This document shows positions 34,142-34,195 of a DNA stretch of 34,195 bases, piece after piece. How positions within the stretch are numbered: position 1 is the stretch's first letter; each line of letters opens with the position of its first letter. Made by a program: the position numbers and the translations under genes. Below the pieces are notes generated by a model that was not told the DNA's origin, did not search any database, and saw nothing but the letters and a program-made list of their open reading frames with translations. Origin of the DNA: an uncultured Collinsella sp. (lineage in GTDB: Bacteria; Actinomycetota; Coriobacteriia; Coriobacteriales; Coriobacteriaceae); the NCBI GenBank assembly GCA_900757595.1, contig CAAEOL010000028.1:1-34195 (forward strand). Reading direction: 5' to 3'.

Positions 34142-34195
34142 GGGATTGGTCAATCTCGGCCGACTATATTTGGCTAATATTTTCCGACGCTAACA
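34142..34195 (-). repeat. Right terminal inverted repeat of the IS21 element
   Basis: Read inward from 34195 it starts TGTTAGCG and matches the left repeat at 39 of 54 positions. TTGGCTAA-AT blocks occur at 34170 and again at 34122, just inside, suggesting multiple transposase-binding sites as in other IS21 members. Confidence 0.85.

Larger units (their letters stand above)
31820..34195 (+). mobile_element. IS21-family insertion sequence, complete, 2376 bp
   Basis: The element has terminal inverted repeats beginning TGTTAGCG: 31820-31873 and 34142-34195 match at 39 of 54 positions without gaps. Between them are istA and istB with a 4-bp overlap, as in IS21. The right repeat ends on the last base of the window, so the target duplication cannot be checked. 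GC content (near 70%) and frequent AGG and CGG arginine codons differ from the host genes, pointing to recent arrival from a higher-GC relative. Confidence 0.92.

Overview
The window looks like a contig end from a Coriobacteriia genome (Actinomycetota), most likely Collinsella or a close relative. This is inferred from the high-GC codon use, the type III glutamine synthetase, the fused MurT-GatD protein, the split cobalamin methionine synthase, the SARP/MalT-like regulator and the multi-cluster ferredoxin. No 16S gene is present, so the genus is an inference.

Positions 1-5835 hold nagB (glucosamine-6-phosphate deaminase) behind a GC-rich leader, a lone 999-residue ATPase/SARP-type regulator, and two minus-strand genes: the ribosome-associated RNA-binding protein YhbY and a SAM-dependent methyltransferase. 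Positions 6152-11854 form a minus-strand one-carbon/methionine block: metF, a stand-alone methionine synthase reactivation protein, a MetH without its own activation domain, and a PFL-family (DUF711) gene. This block lies between two large near-palindromes, 6001-6134 and 11994-12069. Facing away from metF is glnN with a hairpin-rich leader.

Positions 14393-14968 are an intergenic island: two converging terminators around an 11-bp tandem repeat, tRNA-Glu(UUC) with its promoter, four 15-bp repeats of alternating orientation at an exact 40-bp period, and a REP-like hairpin overlapping the next stop codon. Positions 14967-19309 are a three-gene minus-strand operon: two helical-repeat (TPR-like) proteins of unknown role and a MurT-GatD fusion that should amidate peptidoglycan D-glutamate. 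Positions 19810-23399 carry three plus-strand iron-alcohol-dehydrogenase superfamily genes, including two glycerol-dehydrogenase paralogues. They are followed by a four-cluster Fe-S protein, the GTPase YchF and a small DUF1648 membrane protein.

Positions 26400-27084 are a divergent pair, an unknown 129-residue protein and a small XRE repressor, sharing a perfect 24-bp palindrome that is very probably an operator. Type I asparaginase and guaA (GMP synthetase) follow. Everything after guaA is accessory DNA: a 400-bp stretch with seven copies of a CGGGAATAA-like motif in both orientations, a decayed phage lysis cassette (XhlA-like protein plus truncated holin), an unknown gene cut at its 5' end, and a complete IS21-family element (istA/istB) whose right inverted repeat ends on the last base of the window. 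The window end is therefore probably an assembly break at a repeated IS.

The strongest leads for something undescribed are the 40-bp-period alternating repeat array, the motif cluster after guaA, the palindromes around the methionine block, the operator-linked XRE/unknown pair, and the coupling of two unknown genes to the MurT-GatD fusion.
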